Source: Mariniphaga sp964540165
GTDB taxonomy: Bacteria > Bacteroidota > Bacteroidia > Bacteroidales > Prolixibacteraceae
Reading direction: 5' to 3'
DNA length: 14,458 nucleotides
Assembly: GCA_964540165.1 (NCBI GenBank)
Contig: CAZILU010000082.1
Span: 1-14,458 of the forward strand
The notes under the pieces are model-generated. The model was not told the DNA's origin and did no database searches. It worked only from the letters and a program-made list of their open reading frames with translations. Positions 1-8,700 of the stretch are shown here, piece by piece (within the stretch, counting starts at the first letter, position 1; every line of letters begins with the position of its first letter). The position numbers and the translations under genes were made by a program.

Positions 1-560
1 GTCCGCTCGGAGGTCTCCACCAACTGCCAGGCCTCTTCAACGGTTACCGCGGCCGGCACCTCCGTAGCCGCATGCTTGCCACACTCCATGGCATAAACAG
101 CCATCGGCGTGTGCAGCGACCAGGGGGTACAGATATATACCAGGTCGATCTGGTCACTCTCACACAGCTTCTTCCAGGCATCTTCACTGCCGGTGTACTC
201 CACCGCTTTCGGCAACCCCCGGCTCGCTAAAACCTTCTGCCCCTTCTCCAGCCGGGCAGGATCTTTGTCGCACAACGCTACGATCTCCACCCCCTCAATG
301 TTCGACATCCGCGACACAGCGCCCGGACCGCGGTTTCCCTGCCCGATAAAGCCGATGCGAACCTTCTCAAGCTTCGGCGCGGCATAGCCGCTCATGTTAA
401 ACCGCTGGCTGTGCTTCTTGTCAACAGCCTCCCGGATCGATGCCAGGGCTGACGATTCACGCTGCTCTGCACCTCCAGAACAGGAGGCAGCACCTGCCGA
501 TATAATCCCTAAACCGGCCGTACCGGCAATCTGAAAAAACTTCCTTCTACTTGTACTCAT
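1..560 (-). CDS. Gfo/Idh/MocA family protein, GH109-like (N-terminal part)
   Basis: About 186 codons are visible from ATG at 560-558 down to the window edge; the C-terminal half is missing. The protein opens with a twin-arginine type leader (STSRRKFFQ, then a small hydrophobic run to about residue 25, then Cys27), so Tat export to the periplasm, perhaps as a lipoprotein, is likely. Residues 67-81 (VRIGFIGQGNRGPGA) are the Rossmann dinucleotide loop, and VEIVALCD at 91-98 is the second strand. The stretch YICTPWSLHTPMAVYAM (about 142-158), followed by GKHAATEVPAA, resembles glycoside hydrolase family 109. In that family bound NAD+ drives an oxidation-elimination mechanism, and alpha-N-acetylgalactosaminidase is the known activity. 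The fold is clear; the GH109 assignment is from recalled motifs, and the substrate is inferred. A generic secreted Gfo/Idh/MocA dehydrogenase is the alternative. It is divergent from the Omp85 gene. Confidence 0.85.
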   Translation of the reverse strand, partial: MSTSRRKFFQIAGTAGLGIISAGAASCSGGAEQRESSALASIREAVDKKHSQRFNMSGYAAPKLEKVRIGFIGQGNRGPGAVSRMSNIEGVEIVALCDKDPARLEKGQKVLASRGLPKAVEYTGSEDAWKKLCESDQIDLVYICTPWSLHTPMAVYAMECGKHAATEVPAAVTVEEAWQLVETSER

Positions 561-669
561 GATAATCAGGTTATGCGTTTTTAATTTTTTAACGGCTCTG
601 TGTTCCGCAATCTTCCTTTTTCAAAGAAATGAAGATCTCCGTATGTTATTTTTTCTATCTTCGATCATT

Positions 670-677
670 CAAAAATA
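670..677 (-). promoter_or_regulatory. Candidate -7 box for the GH109-like gene
   Basis: On the minus strand this reads TATTTTTG, an exact match to the Bacteroidetes -7 consensus TAnnTTTG. It lies about 110 bases before the ATG at 560. I see no clear -33 TTTG at the usual spacing, so it is only a candidate. A one-mismatch box TATCTTCG lies at 656-663 on the plus strand and could serve the divergent Omp85 gene. Confidence 0.3.
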
Positions 678-745
678 GCGAATTTTTTAAACGAAGTAAA
701 AAAGATCGACAGATATTGAACCATTGCCATCAAATGACAACGCTT

Positions 746-2077
746 ATGAAAAAAATTGCTGCCCTCTGGCTCTCCCTTACCGCATTGGCTGTAACAGCAC
801 AGAACGATATGGTTAAAACCGGTTGGAACTTCGGAGCCCTGCCCACCATCACCTTCGATACCGATCTGGGATTTCAGTACGGCGCCCTGGTTAACCTTTA
901 CCATTACGGCGACGGAACACGCTACCCGCGCTACAACCACTCGCTCTATTTTGAAGTGTCGCGCTATACCAAGGGCAGCGGCATTAACCGGTTTTATTAC
1001 GACTCCGATGAGCTGCTGAAGGGGTTGCAGACTTCCGTCGATATCAGCTATCTATCCGACCAGGCTTACGACTTTTTCGGGTTTAACGGTTATGATGCCG
1101 TGATGAATGCCGATTGGATGGATGACAGTAGCAGTCCCGAGACATACGTATCCCGGATGTTCTATAAATACGACCGGAAAATGTTCCGCTTTAAGGTGGA
1201 TCTGCAGGGCCGGTTCTCCGGCGACCATCTGCGGTGGGCCGCAGGAGTAAACATGCTGAACTTCACAATCGGCTCCGTTGACCTCGAAAAGCTCAACAAG
1301 GGTAAAGAGGGTGATGAACTGCTGCCACCGGTGGATGGACTGTACGATCTGTATAAAAAAGCAGCGGTTTTCTCTGACGAAGAGGCCGACGGGGGCTTCG
1401 TGCCCGAGCTGAAAGCGGGATTGGTTTACGATACCCGCGATAACCGGCCCAATCCCATGCGCGGACTCTGGACCGAGATTGTCCTGGTGGGCGCTCCCGA
1501 ATTCCTGGGCGCCGAGAGTAGCTTCGCTAAGCTGAGCCTCACACACCGTCAGTATTTTACCATCATCCCCGACGACCTCGCGCTGGCTTACCGGCTGAAC
1601 TACCAAACAACCATCGCCGGCCATACACCGTTCTATTACCAGACGCAGGTGATCGCCTCCGAAATGAAGAGCTACTCATCAGAAGGACTTGGCGGAATCA
1701 CCTCTTTGCGGGGTATTACCCGGAACCGTGTGGTCGGCGATGGATATATCCTGGGAAACATAGAGGCCCGCTGGAAATTTACCCGCTTCCGGTTTATTAA
1801 TAATAACTTCTATTTAGGATTGAACGGATTTATGGATTTCGGACAGGTAACCAAAAAGATCGATGTCTCATTGCCCGATAATGCGTTTGGCGAAGATCAC
1901 CCCAGGCCGATGTCAGATTACCGGGCCGACAATGCCGAGGCGTTACACATATCCTATGGCGCCGGATTGCGGATCGCGATGAACGAGAATTTCATCATCA
2001 GAGCCGATTATGGCATGGCTGCCGATAAACGCGACGGAGACTCCGGCCTGTATATCGGCCTTAATTATCTCTTTTAG
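746..2077 (+). CDS. Omp85 (BamA/TamA) family outer-membrane barrel protein without POTRA domains
   Basis: I place the start at ATG 746 (443 residues), because MKKIAALWLSLTALAVTA is a complete Sec signal peptide with cleavage before Gln19. The in-frame ATG at 734 (447 residues) is nearly as good; the earlier ATG at 629 would bury the signal. The mature protein is rich in alternating aromatic strands. Its C-terminal half has the Omp85 surface-antigen features: LVYDTRDNRPNPMRGLW, then LGGITSLRGITRNRVVGDGY, whose LRG matches the conserved VRGF/Y loop of BamA, then a final strand ending YIGLNYLF with terminal Phe. About 425 mature residues leave room for a 16-strand barrel but no POTRA repeats, so it resembles the barrel-only (noNterm) Omp85 group. 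Its role, whether membrane-protein insertion, lipid movement or partnering TamB, is unknown. It converges with the VOC gene. Confidence 0.88.
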   Translation: MKKIAALWLSLTALAVTAQNDMVKTGWNFGALPTITFDTDLGFQYGALVNLYHYGDGTRYPRYNHSLYFEVSRYTKGSGINRFYYDSDELLKGLQTSVDISYLSDQAYDFFGFNGYDAVMNADWMDDSSSPETYVSRMFYKYDRKMFRFKVDLQGRFSGDHLRWAAGVNMLNFTIGSVDLEKLNKGKEGDELLPPVDGLYDLYKKAAVFSDEEADGGFVPELKAGLVYDTRDNRPNPMRGLWTEIVLVGAPEFLGAESSFAKLSLTHRQYFTIIPDDLALAYRLNYQTTIAGHTPFYYQTQVIASEMKSYSSEGLGGITSLRGITRNRVVGDGYILGNIEARWKFTRFRFINNNFYLGLNGFMDFGQVTKKIDVSLPDNAFGEDHPRPMSDYRADNAEALHISYGAGLRIAMNENFIIRADYGMAADKRDGDSGLYIGLNYLF

Positions 2078-2096
2078 ATAATTCGCATATGATTTT

Positions 2097-2214
2097 GAAG
2101 TCAGAAGTCTGAATCAGAAAGTTCGCTTACAAGGCTTGCGAAGTCCGAAAAATGTGAGTTTACCTGATGTAAATGACCATTTTGAGGACAAGCATAACGC
2201 AGTCAGCGGACTTT
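2097..2214. other. Structured intergenic stretch with degenerate GAAGTC units and inverted repeats
   Basis: This lies between the converging Omp85 and VOC genes. It opens with two 7-base units (GAAGTCA, GAAGTCT). TTCGC at 2122-2126 can pair with GCGAA at 2138-2142. TTTAC at 2159-2163 can pair with GTAAA at 2169-2173 over a CTGAT loop. AAGTCCG at 2141-2147 is inverted as CGGACTT at 2207-2213. No T-run follows any stem, so it is not an ordinary terminator. It may be a repeat-family remnant or a processed 3' end. Confidence 0.3.
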
Positions 2215-2226
2215 ATGAACAGACTC

Positions 2227-3294
2227 TTAGTTTTTTACACGTTTAAAGCGGAACAACTTCAACAGCCAGTTGGGCAACGGATGGTTTCCCCGCCTCCGGA
2301 GGTCAACAAACCACCCGAACTTTTTCAGGATGGGTATGCGGTGGGTCTCCACGAACTCAATGAGCGTTCCTTCCGGCGCCTGAATATAGGCGAAGTTTCC
2401 GGCAGCCTCTCCCATGTCAAAAGACTCTTTGTTGCGCGAACTATCCACCGTAAAAGGATATCCCATCGACTCTCCCTTTTTGCGGAAGTAGTCCATTCCG
2501 TTGATGTCGAAACAGAGATGGATAAATCCGGGATCGCCCCAGATGCGCCCTTTGTATATGTCTTTCGGCTCCCTGTCTAAGGTCTGGATCAACTCAATGT
2601 ATGATGCTCCGAAAAAGGGGCTGAACGCTCCATTCCTGATATCGGAATGTCGCAGCAATACCCGGCGAAAAGGACTCTTGCCCCCGGGTATATGCCGGTA
2701 GTCGGAAAAGACTCCGGTCAGGTCAGATACAATCTCATCGTACTTCAACAGATTGCGGTATACCTTAAGGCTCTCCTCCATGTCTTGCACGCCAATCGTC
2801 ACGCCCAAAACACCTCCCGTAACGGACTTTTCCCGGCGGCGGAATACTTCGCTGTACTCAACAACCTCCCATAGGTTGCCAAAGATATCTCTTAGCAAAA
2901 AGTGCTCAATGTCGAACGGCTCCCGCTTAATATCACACAAAATTTCCAGTCCGGCCTTCGTAAACGTATCAAATGCCTTTTTGATATCGTGGGTTTTTAA
3001 CTTCCCTATGTTGATTCCTAGATCGCCTAACCTGATTTCAAATTGGGGCGTTTGCGGCTTTTTCCCTTTGTGCTGCCAGATCTCAAACCCGCCTCCGCCA
3101 CGCATGTTCAGCGCCAGCACGGCATGCCTCTCGCGTGGCTTTCCATCGGTATGTGGAAGCATCAGCTCTGCAACTGCCTCATCTTCAAACATGCGGATGT
3201 CCATGGCAAAATGATCACGGTACCATTTCCACGCCTCCTGAAGGTTTTCGACCCCGACGCCTAATTGCTGAATTCCATTAATTTTCCCAGTCAT
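2227..3294 (-). CDS. Two-domain VOC (glyoxalase/bleomycin-resistance fold) protein
   Basis: The protein has 355 residues and holds two vicinal-oxygen-chelate modules. Module 1 starts at IQQLGVGVENLQEAWKWYRDHF (from about residue 8) and closes with DIFGNLWEVVEYSE (about 136-149). Module 2 starts at VLGVTIGVQDMEESLKVYRNLL and closes with APEGTLIEFVET. Possible metal ligands are Gln9 or Gln10, the Glu residues of WEVVEY and IEFVET, and the His in GFIHLCFDI. This suggests a glyoxalase-I-like site shared by two modules, but one usual first-strand His is replaced. The basic tail (LLKLFRFKRVKN) is an extension beyond the fold. Substrate unknown; a lyase, isomerase or dioxygenase is possible. It starts only 10 bases after the SDR stop, so the two are probably one transcript. 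Confidence 0.85.
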   Translation of the reverse strand: MTGKINGIQQLGVGVENLQEAWKWYRDHFAMDIRMFEDEAVAELMLPHTDGKPRERHAVLALNMRGGGGFEIWQHKGKKPQTPQFEIRLGDLGINIGKLKTHDIKKAFDTFTKAGLEILCDIKREPFDIEHFLLRDIFGNLWEVVEYSEVFRRREKSVTGGVLGVTIGVQDMEESLKVYRNLLKYDEIVSDLTGVFSDYRHIPGGKSPFRRVLLRHSDIRNGAFSPFFGASYIELIQTLDREPKDIYKGRIWGDPGFIHLCFDINGMDYFRKKGESMGYPFTVDSSRNKESFDMGEAAGNFAYIQAPEGTLIEFVETHRIPILKKFGWFVDLRRRGNHPLPNWLLKLFRFKRVKN

Positions 3295-3304
3295 ATTAAT
3301 CCGT

Positions 3305-4099
3305 TTACAAAGGTTTCACTTTAGATGCCATATAATAGTAGAGCGGGGGACAGAACCGGCGAATGTGCACCATGGCCAGGTCATAGCTTCCCACCAGGAT
3401 CTCTTTGCGCTCTTTTTTGAGCTTTCTGCATATTCTTTTTGCACTCCACTCAGCGCTCTTTCCTCCGGCCTGACCGTGGTCCATCACCCCGTGTGCTTCG
3501 CCCGTTTTGTTCAGCGCGTTAACCGAAACGTTGGTGTGAATACGTCCGGGAATGATAACCGATACGCGGATGTTCTGCATCCGGTTTTCTGCCCGTAAAC
3601 TTTCAAAAAAGCCATGCAATGCATGCTTCGAGGCCGAATAGGCCGAGCGATAGGGGAATCCAAATTTTCCGACAATGCTGGAGGTGACTGCAATATGGCC
3701 GCCACCCTGTTCAACCATCCGGGGCAGTACCGCTTTCGTGAGCGCTACCGTGCCGAAAAAGTTCACCTCAAAAATACGGCGGTCTACTTCTACCGGGGTC
3801 TCCGTCACAAAAGAGCGCTGGCTGACGCCTCCGAAATGATAGAGCGCATCGATCGGGATCCCTTCCGATAAAACAGTATCTGCTGCCTGCCGGATCGAGG
3901 CTTCATCGCCCAAATCAAAAGGAACAACCTGCACCGTACTGCCGTTCTGACGACAGTGTGCAGCAACCTCATCCAACGCCGCTGCGTTGCGCCCCGAAAG
4001 GATCAGGTGTGCCTGTTCATTTGAAATTTCAATGGCAACCGCACGGCCAATGCCGGAAGATGCCCCTGTAATCCATATATTTTTTCCTCGAAAATTCAT
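3305..4099 (-). CDS. Classical short-chain dehydrogenase/reductase (DHRS7-like)
   Basis: At 264 residues this is a full-length classical SDR. TGASSGIG at 11-18 is the cofactor loop, and Ser36-Gly37-Arg38 after the second strand suggests an NADP(H) preference. Asp62 lies in the adenine-binding FDLGD. The catalytic set is visible as Asn113, Ser140/141, Tyr154 and Lys158 (YSASK). The segment SQRSF followed by VEVDRRIFEVNFFGTVALTK resembles DHRS7-type enzymes acting on lipids or steroids, but the substrate cannot be read from sequence. Oddly, the NNAG motif is replaced by YHFGG (87-91), losing the usual Asn. The start follows a GGGGAG purine run. It begins 42 bases after the tamB stop; a box TATCTTCG at 4122-4129 (one mismatch to TAnnTTTG) could give it its own promoter. 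Confidence 0.9.
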   Translation of the reverse strand: MNFRGKNIWITGASSGIGRAVAIEISNEQAHLILSGRNAAALDEVAAHCRQNGSTVQVVPFDLGDEASIRQAADTVLSEGIPIDALYHFGGVSQRSFVTETPVEVDRRIFEVNFFGTVALTKAVLPRMVEQGGGHIAVTSSIVGKFGFPYRSAYSASKHALHGFFESLRAENRMQNIRVSVIIPGRIHTNVSVNALNKTGEAHGVMDHGQAGGKSAEWSAKRICRKLKKERKEILVGSYDLAMVHIRRFCPPLYYYMASKVKPL

Positions 4100-4141
4100 T
4101 TCTCCCCAGGTTAGTTGCCTACGAAGATAATAGAATAAGAT

Positions 4142-7100
4142 CTAATCTTCCTCTTTCCGGGAAAAAATTGCTTCCATTTTTTTTAGAAGATCACTGAAGT
4201 TATTAAAATCTTCAGAAAAGGTAAATCCGACGCCCTGGGTGTAAGGTGAGGTCTCATAAATCAGGTTGTTATTTGACCGGTTGTACGCTTTAAACCGAAT
4301 TTTTCCGCTGGGTATCAACTTCACATTGATGTCGAAATCGCCGACGAGCTGACTGTTATTCGAGGAGTTGGGATTGTTGTTATTGCCGACATTTCCATTG
4401 ATGGTAACCCGGTCATTAAACATCTGCGTACTTAAGGCTAACTCGATCTCATCGTTGGTCATCTCATTTCCCGGCCGGTAATTCAGTCCGATGTCAACAT
4501 TGCTGTTGATTTGTGACAGCCAGTTGCTGAGCTGATTGGAAAAGAGTTCGCTGGCAGTGGTTCCGATCAGGTTTGGATTTTGAGCCTCGTATGTACCCCG
4601 CAGGTATTCGGGTGTATAGAATTTTCCCAACACCACCAGCGAGAGGATCTGCCGGTTCATCTCCTCCTGGGTGTTAAAATATTGCCGCAATTCATCGACG
4701 AGACGGTCTTCGACGGTCGGAAATTCAATGGCAAAGTCGATGTTGGGATTGGACAGATCTTCGGTGAGAAGGATCTTACAATCGACGGGAATTCGCTGGC
4801 TTTGGTAAATATTATCGTAGGTGTTTACCAGCAGGTCGTACAGTGATGCCTTTAATTTATAAATGGCACTGATGTCGATGATGGCGTTGTATGGGTCGCC
4901 CATCCATTCGATGGTTCCTCCCTGCTCTATTGTAAATCGCTTGTTGATAACGTTTTGAAGCGTAAAAAGATAGTCGCCCCGCTCCACGGTATAGCTACCC
5001 GACAGGGTGATGTTGCCATCATTATCGACGCCAACCCGCAGGATTCCCTCTCCCTGGGCGCGGATCACATCGCCGATCTGGGAGTCGTAGATCAGCTGCG
5101 CCCGCGCTTCGGGTGTTGCGCGAACGGTCAGGTCAAGCCGGAAGTCGCTGTTGTCGCGCCGCATCAGGAGGAACTCTTCCCGCTCGGTATCTTCGGTAGC
5201 TAAAAACTGAATAAAGTCGTACCGCTCCAGCTCGCTGCCATCGGCTAATGAGATGTTCGCCTGCGTGCCGGAGAGGGTTGTGGCTTCACCCGACAGAAGC
5301 ACCTGCTGTCCTTTGCCTCTGATGTTCATCCTTCCGTTGGCAATCATCTGCCCATAGAACCGGGGATTATCGCTTGCCGTTGTGTTGATTGCCATGATCC
5401 GTGGTGCGGCAATCGAAAGGTTGTAGTTCATCTCCTGAAAATTGCGGTGAACGATGGTCCCGTCAAACGTGCCCCGGTTTCCCCTGGGATCGCGAATGGA
5501 GAGATGGTCGAAACGGATGGTGTCGCCCCTGAAATAGACGGAATCGGTAAACTGGTATGCCACCTGGGTGAAGTCGATGGTCAGTCCGGCATCTCTTCCC
5601 TCCAGGGCGCCGGTCAGCAGAATTTTTTGCGGCGTGCCGTGGATCTTCATCCTGCCAGTGCCTTCACCGGTGAAGTGAGAGAAATTTTTCCGGATCAGGG
5701 TCTCTAAGATAACCAGCGGCAGATGGTCCATTTCGGCAAAATAGAGCAGCTCTTCCGATTCGGGTGTATAGCTCCCAAAGGCCTTCAAATGTTCACGGTC
5801 ACCCGACTGGATCGACAGCTCAGAAAGCAGCTCAAGCTCATCCTCATCCCAGCGGTTGCGAAGGGCAAGATTCCCGATCTTTTGTCCCCGGAATGCAAAG
5901 CCGTCGATGCGCAAATCGGAGAAGAGCTGACGCTTGTGGTACACGTCTAACAGACGAACCTCTCCCTGAACAATTCCATGCAACGGCAGCTCCTGGTTCA
6001 GGTAATCACCTAAACAGGAGAGGTCGATCTGTTCAATTTCCATGGTGAGCGTAGCCGTATCGTTTTCGGCTATCGCACCCGACAGGGTCATCTGCTGCCG
6101 GTTGTTCCTGACCATNNNNNNNNNNAACGGTCGATCTGTAAAAAGGTGCTGTCAACGGTCACGGTAAACGGATCAATTTGCCAAACCGAGTCTGCCAGGA
6201 CAATTTGGGAGGGCACTCCTTCAATTTCAAAATGGGGCCTGCCGGTCTGCGCTGCCTTGCTGACCAACGTCCGGGTCAGGATCTCTCCCCGGTAAGCTTT
6301 GGCCGTCTTTTTTACAGTTGCCTGCTCTTCCGCTCCCCAGGCTATGGCATTGCTGATGATGTTGTCAGCCATCTCGGATTCGATGGTGAAATTTTTAATA
6401 CTCATGCCGTTTTTCAGGAGAATCTCACCAATCCGGAACCTCGATATGTACTGCTCTCCACTCGGATTGTTGCCGATAAATATATTCCGTAGCATCACCG
6501 CTTCGGAGCGAATCATCGGGATACTCCCTTTCAGCTCAAACACCGATTGTTCCGAGTCCATCTGCCCGTAGAGTAAAAACGGAGTCTCAATTTTAATGGC
6601 CGGTGCAAACACTGCCGTTATGTTATCCAGGTTTTTAACATCGATCTGATACCCGAAGCGGTTGGTTTTTTGGCTTGTCGTCTGTTGGTTGCTAATGGCT
6701 GGCAGGTAACGGTACATGCTCTTTTCCAGGGCATCAACAATATTCTGGAAATGATAGGTGCCATTAATCTCTGCATCGAAGAAGTCCGATGTGAAGGTGA
6801 AGTGGTTGTTTAGTCCGCTCGAAATCGACTGTATTTTCATGCCTCCCAGGTCGAGCGTGCCATGCTGGTTGCTGAATGCTCCGCGGTGGATGTTGATCGA
6901 TCCCGACAGGTTGTCGAAGCGGTTGNNNNNNNNNNTCCATCAAAAACGTCAGTTCAGAGTCGGGGTATATTTCGGTCAGACGGAGCTTTCCGGGAAGTGC
7001 TTTTTGCAAATCGAGGCGGAAGTCAAACACGGGGATCTCCGGATTGAAGTTGAGCTTTCCTAAAAATTCGAACTGCAGGTTGGAGTCGTTCATGGCTACC

Positions 7101-8512
7101 AGCCCGTCAAACATCCGGTTGTCTAACAGACCATCGAGCCGCACATTCCGGTAGGTATAGCCGTTAACCTCCACATCGGCAATCTCCCCCCGGAAGCTTC
7201 CGCCCACCAGGTGCCTGTCTAACTGATAGCTCCCGTTGACACTTCCCTTAAAGGTCAGGTTGCCGATCTCTTCATTTTTGATGAGTTCGCCCAGGCGAAA
7301 ATTGACGGTAGCAATCTCTCCTTTATAGGCGATATTGCGTCTCTCTCCGGGAACAACCGACAAGTCGGTGGCGATGGTTCCCATCTGGCTTCGGATGGTA
7401 CCAAAGGTGACAAAATCGGTCAGGAACCCGGTGAAATTCCCCCGGTATGTGATGAGCCCTGCCCGGTACAGTGATTCATGAAAATGCAGGTATCGTCTTT
7501 TTTCGGATTCCGGAAGCTTTATCCGGCTCAGCTCTTCAAACGTGGTCTGGGCCTGCTTCAGGTCGATAAACAGGTACATGTTTTCGACCCGGCTGATATC
7601 ATTGGCATAGAAATCGAAAAAGGCGCGGGTTTGATCTCCCAGGGATAATTCAATGTTTTTGCCACGCATACTGCTTCCTTTCCCCTCTATTTCACCCGAA
7701 AAGCGAACCATTTGGTCCATTCCCCGAAGCGGAGTGACCCACCGGGCAATTTCATAAAAGCTGATCTCCGAACGAGGCGACCCGAACCGGTACTCCATAT
7801 CACCGGGGAAGCTGCCCGGCGCTGCGGGAAACACGACCTGCAGACTGCCGTCATCGATCCGCGACCAGGCTGTTTTCAGATTCATGCCGGTCAATGCCAT
7901 CCGCCGGTTTGCAAAGGAGAAAAAGGCGTTCAGGGTATCGATTTGCAGTGTTTCTCCATCGGTAAATATGAACCGGTCGATCTGAAAGCTGAGTGAATCC
8001 TGAAGCAGTGAGAAATCCGATACATCGGCCTGAACATTACGAAACCGTCGCAACAGGGTCGCATGCTCTGCCTGGTCGGTAAACGAGAGGTCTGCATCGT
8101 GAAATCCAAATGCGCGGCAACGCCACGCCCAACCGCCCGGCGATGGATGCGGATCTCTTAATGAATCGATCAGAAAGCTGAAGTTAAAGCGGTTGAGCGA
8201 ATCACGGGAGGCGTTGATCCGGGTGTTATTCAGGGTAATCTTCTCAAAAGATATTTTCTTCTGCTTCCAGCGGAACGTGTCGATCTTTGCCGTCAGCGAT
8301 GACACATAAACCAGCGTGTCATGTTGCTGATCTTCAAACAAAACATCGCGCAACTGCAGGCGGCGGAAGAGCGCAAAATCAACCTTGCCAACCGTTATGG
8401 TGGCATCGATCTTTTTTGAAATCTGGGTAGCAACCTGCCGCGTCAACCAGGTCTGCACCCGGCTGCTTTGGATCGCAAACCACAAGCCTCCCCAGAAAGC
8501 CAAAACGATCAC
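4142..8512 (-). CDS. tamB: TamB-family translocation and assembly module protein (interrupted by two assembly gaps)
   Basis: One gene of roughly 1,450 codons is read through two runs of ten N. The first piece (8512 to about 6936) begins with an uncleaved membrane anchor (VIVLAFWGGLWFAI) and continues as AsmA/TamB-like beta repeats. The middle piece is open from about 6925 to 6126. The last piece (6115-4142) holds the TamB C-terminal domain, with ELRQYFNTQEEMNRQILSLV, the segment SELFSNQLSNWLSQI, and YETSPYTQGVGFTF near the end. TamB forms a long beta-taco groove across the periplasm that helps outer-membrane protein or phospholipid delivery. Frames differ across each gap, but ten N is a placeholder length, so this is not evidence of a pseudogene. 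GTG 8512 is the only standard start in frame, yet the frame stays open to 8587 and encodes a Lys-rich stretch, so the true N-terminus is uncertain. It probably leads an operon with the SDR and VOC genes and is divergent from tsaD. Confidence 0.9.
6116..6125. other. Assembly gap (10 N) inside tamB
   Basis: Ten N separate the codons for LQIDR from those for MVRNNRQQMTLSG. Restoring one frame requires a true gap of 2 more than a multiple of 3. A gap of two bases, giving IDR-F-MVRNN, would fit the usual TamB strand pattern, so very little may be missing. Confidence 0.95.
6926..6935. other. Assembly gap (10 N) inside tamB
   Basis: Ten N separate the codons for SELTFLM from those for NRFDNLSGSINI. 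One continuous frame needs a true gap that is a multiple of 3. Both flanks look like adjoining parts of one TamB repeat, so the missing piece is probably short, but its length cannot be read here. Confidence 0.95.
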
Positions 8513-8596
8513 AAAAAAAATACCTGCTATTTTCCAGCCTTTTTTAATATTTTTGCCCCCTTTAATGAATGAAACGAAATTCCTCTTTCACCGGAA

Positions 8597-8604
8597 CAAA
8601 AATA
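8597..8604 (-). promoter_or_regulatory. Candidate -7 box for tamB
   Basis: The minus strand reads TATTTTTG, an exact TAnnTTTG match. It would place transcription start near 8590, just upstream of the open frame that leads into tamB. I see no matching -33 TTTG. If correct, it rules out a tamB start far upstream. Confidence 0.33.
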
Positions 8605-8700
8605 GGGATATAGCCGTTATATTTTGCTCCGGAGCGGATGAATAATTACAATTATTTACACAATTTTTGTGCTTTGGGAAATACACATTAAGAACGCAGT

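Noticed and set aside
109..387. Plus-strand 92-codon open frame
   Set aside because: It is antisense to the Rossmann domain of the GH109-like gene, which has strong motifs.
629..745. Earlier ATG at 629 as the start of the Omp85 gene
   Set aside because: It would add 39 residues rich in Lys, Arg, Phe and Ser before an otherwise complete signal peptide starting at 746.
2173..2580. Plus-strand open frame between the Omp85 and VOC genes
   Set aside because: Most of it is antisense to the well-supported VOC gene, with no recognisable domain.
6116..6935. tamB as a pseudogene broken by frameshifts
   Set aside because: Both frame changes coincide exactly with ten-N placeholder gaps, and all pieces retain intact TamB motifs.
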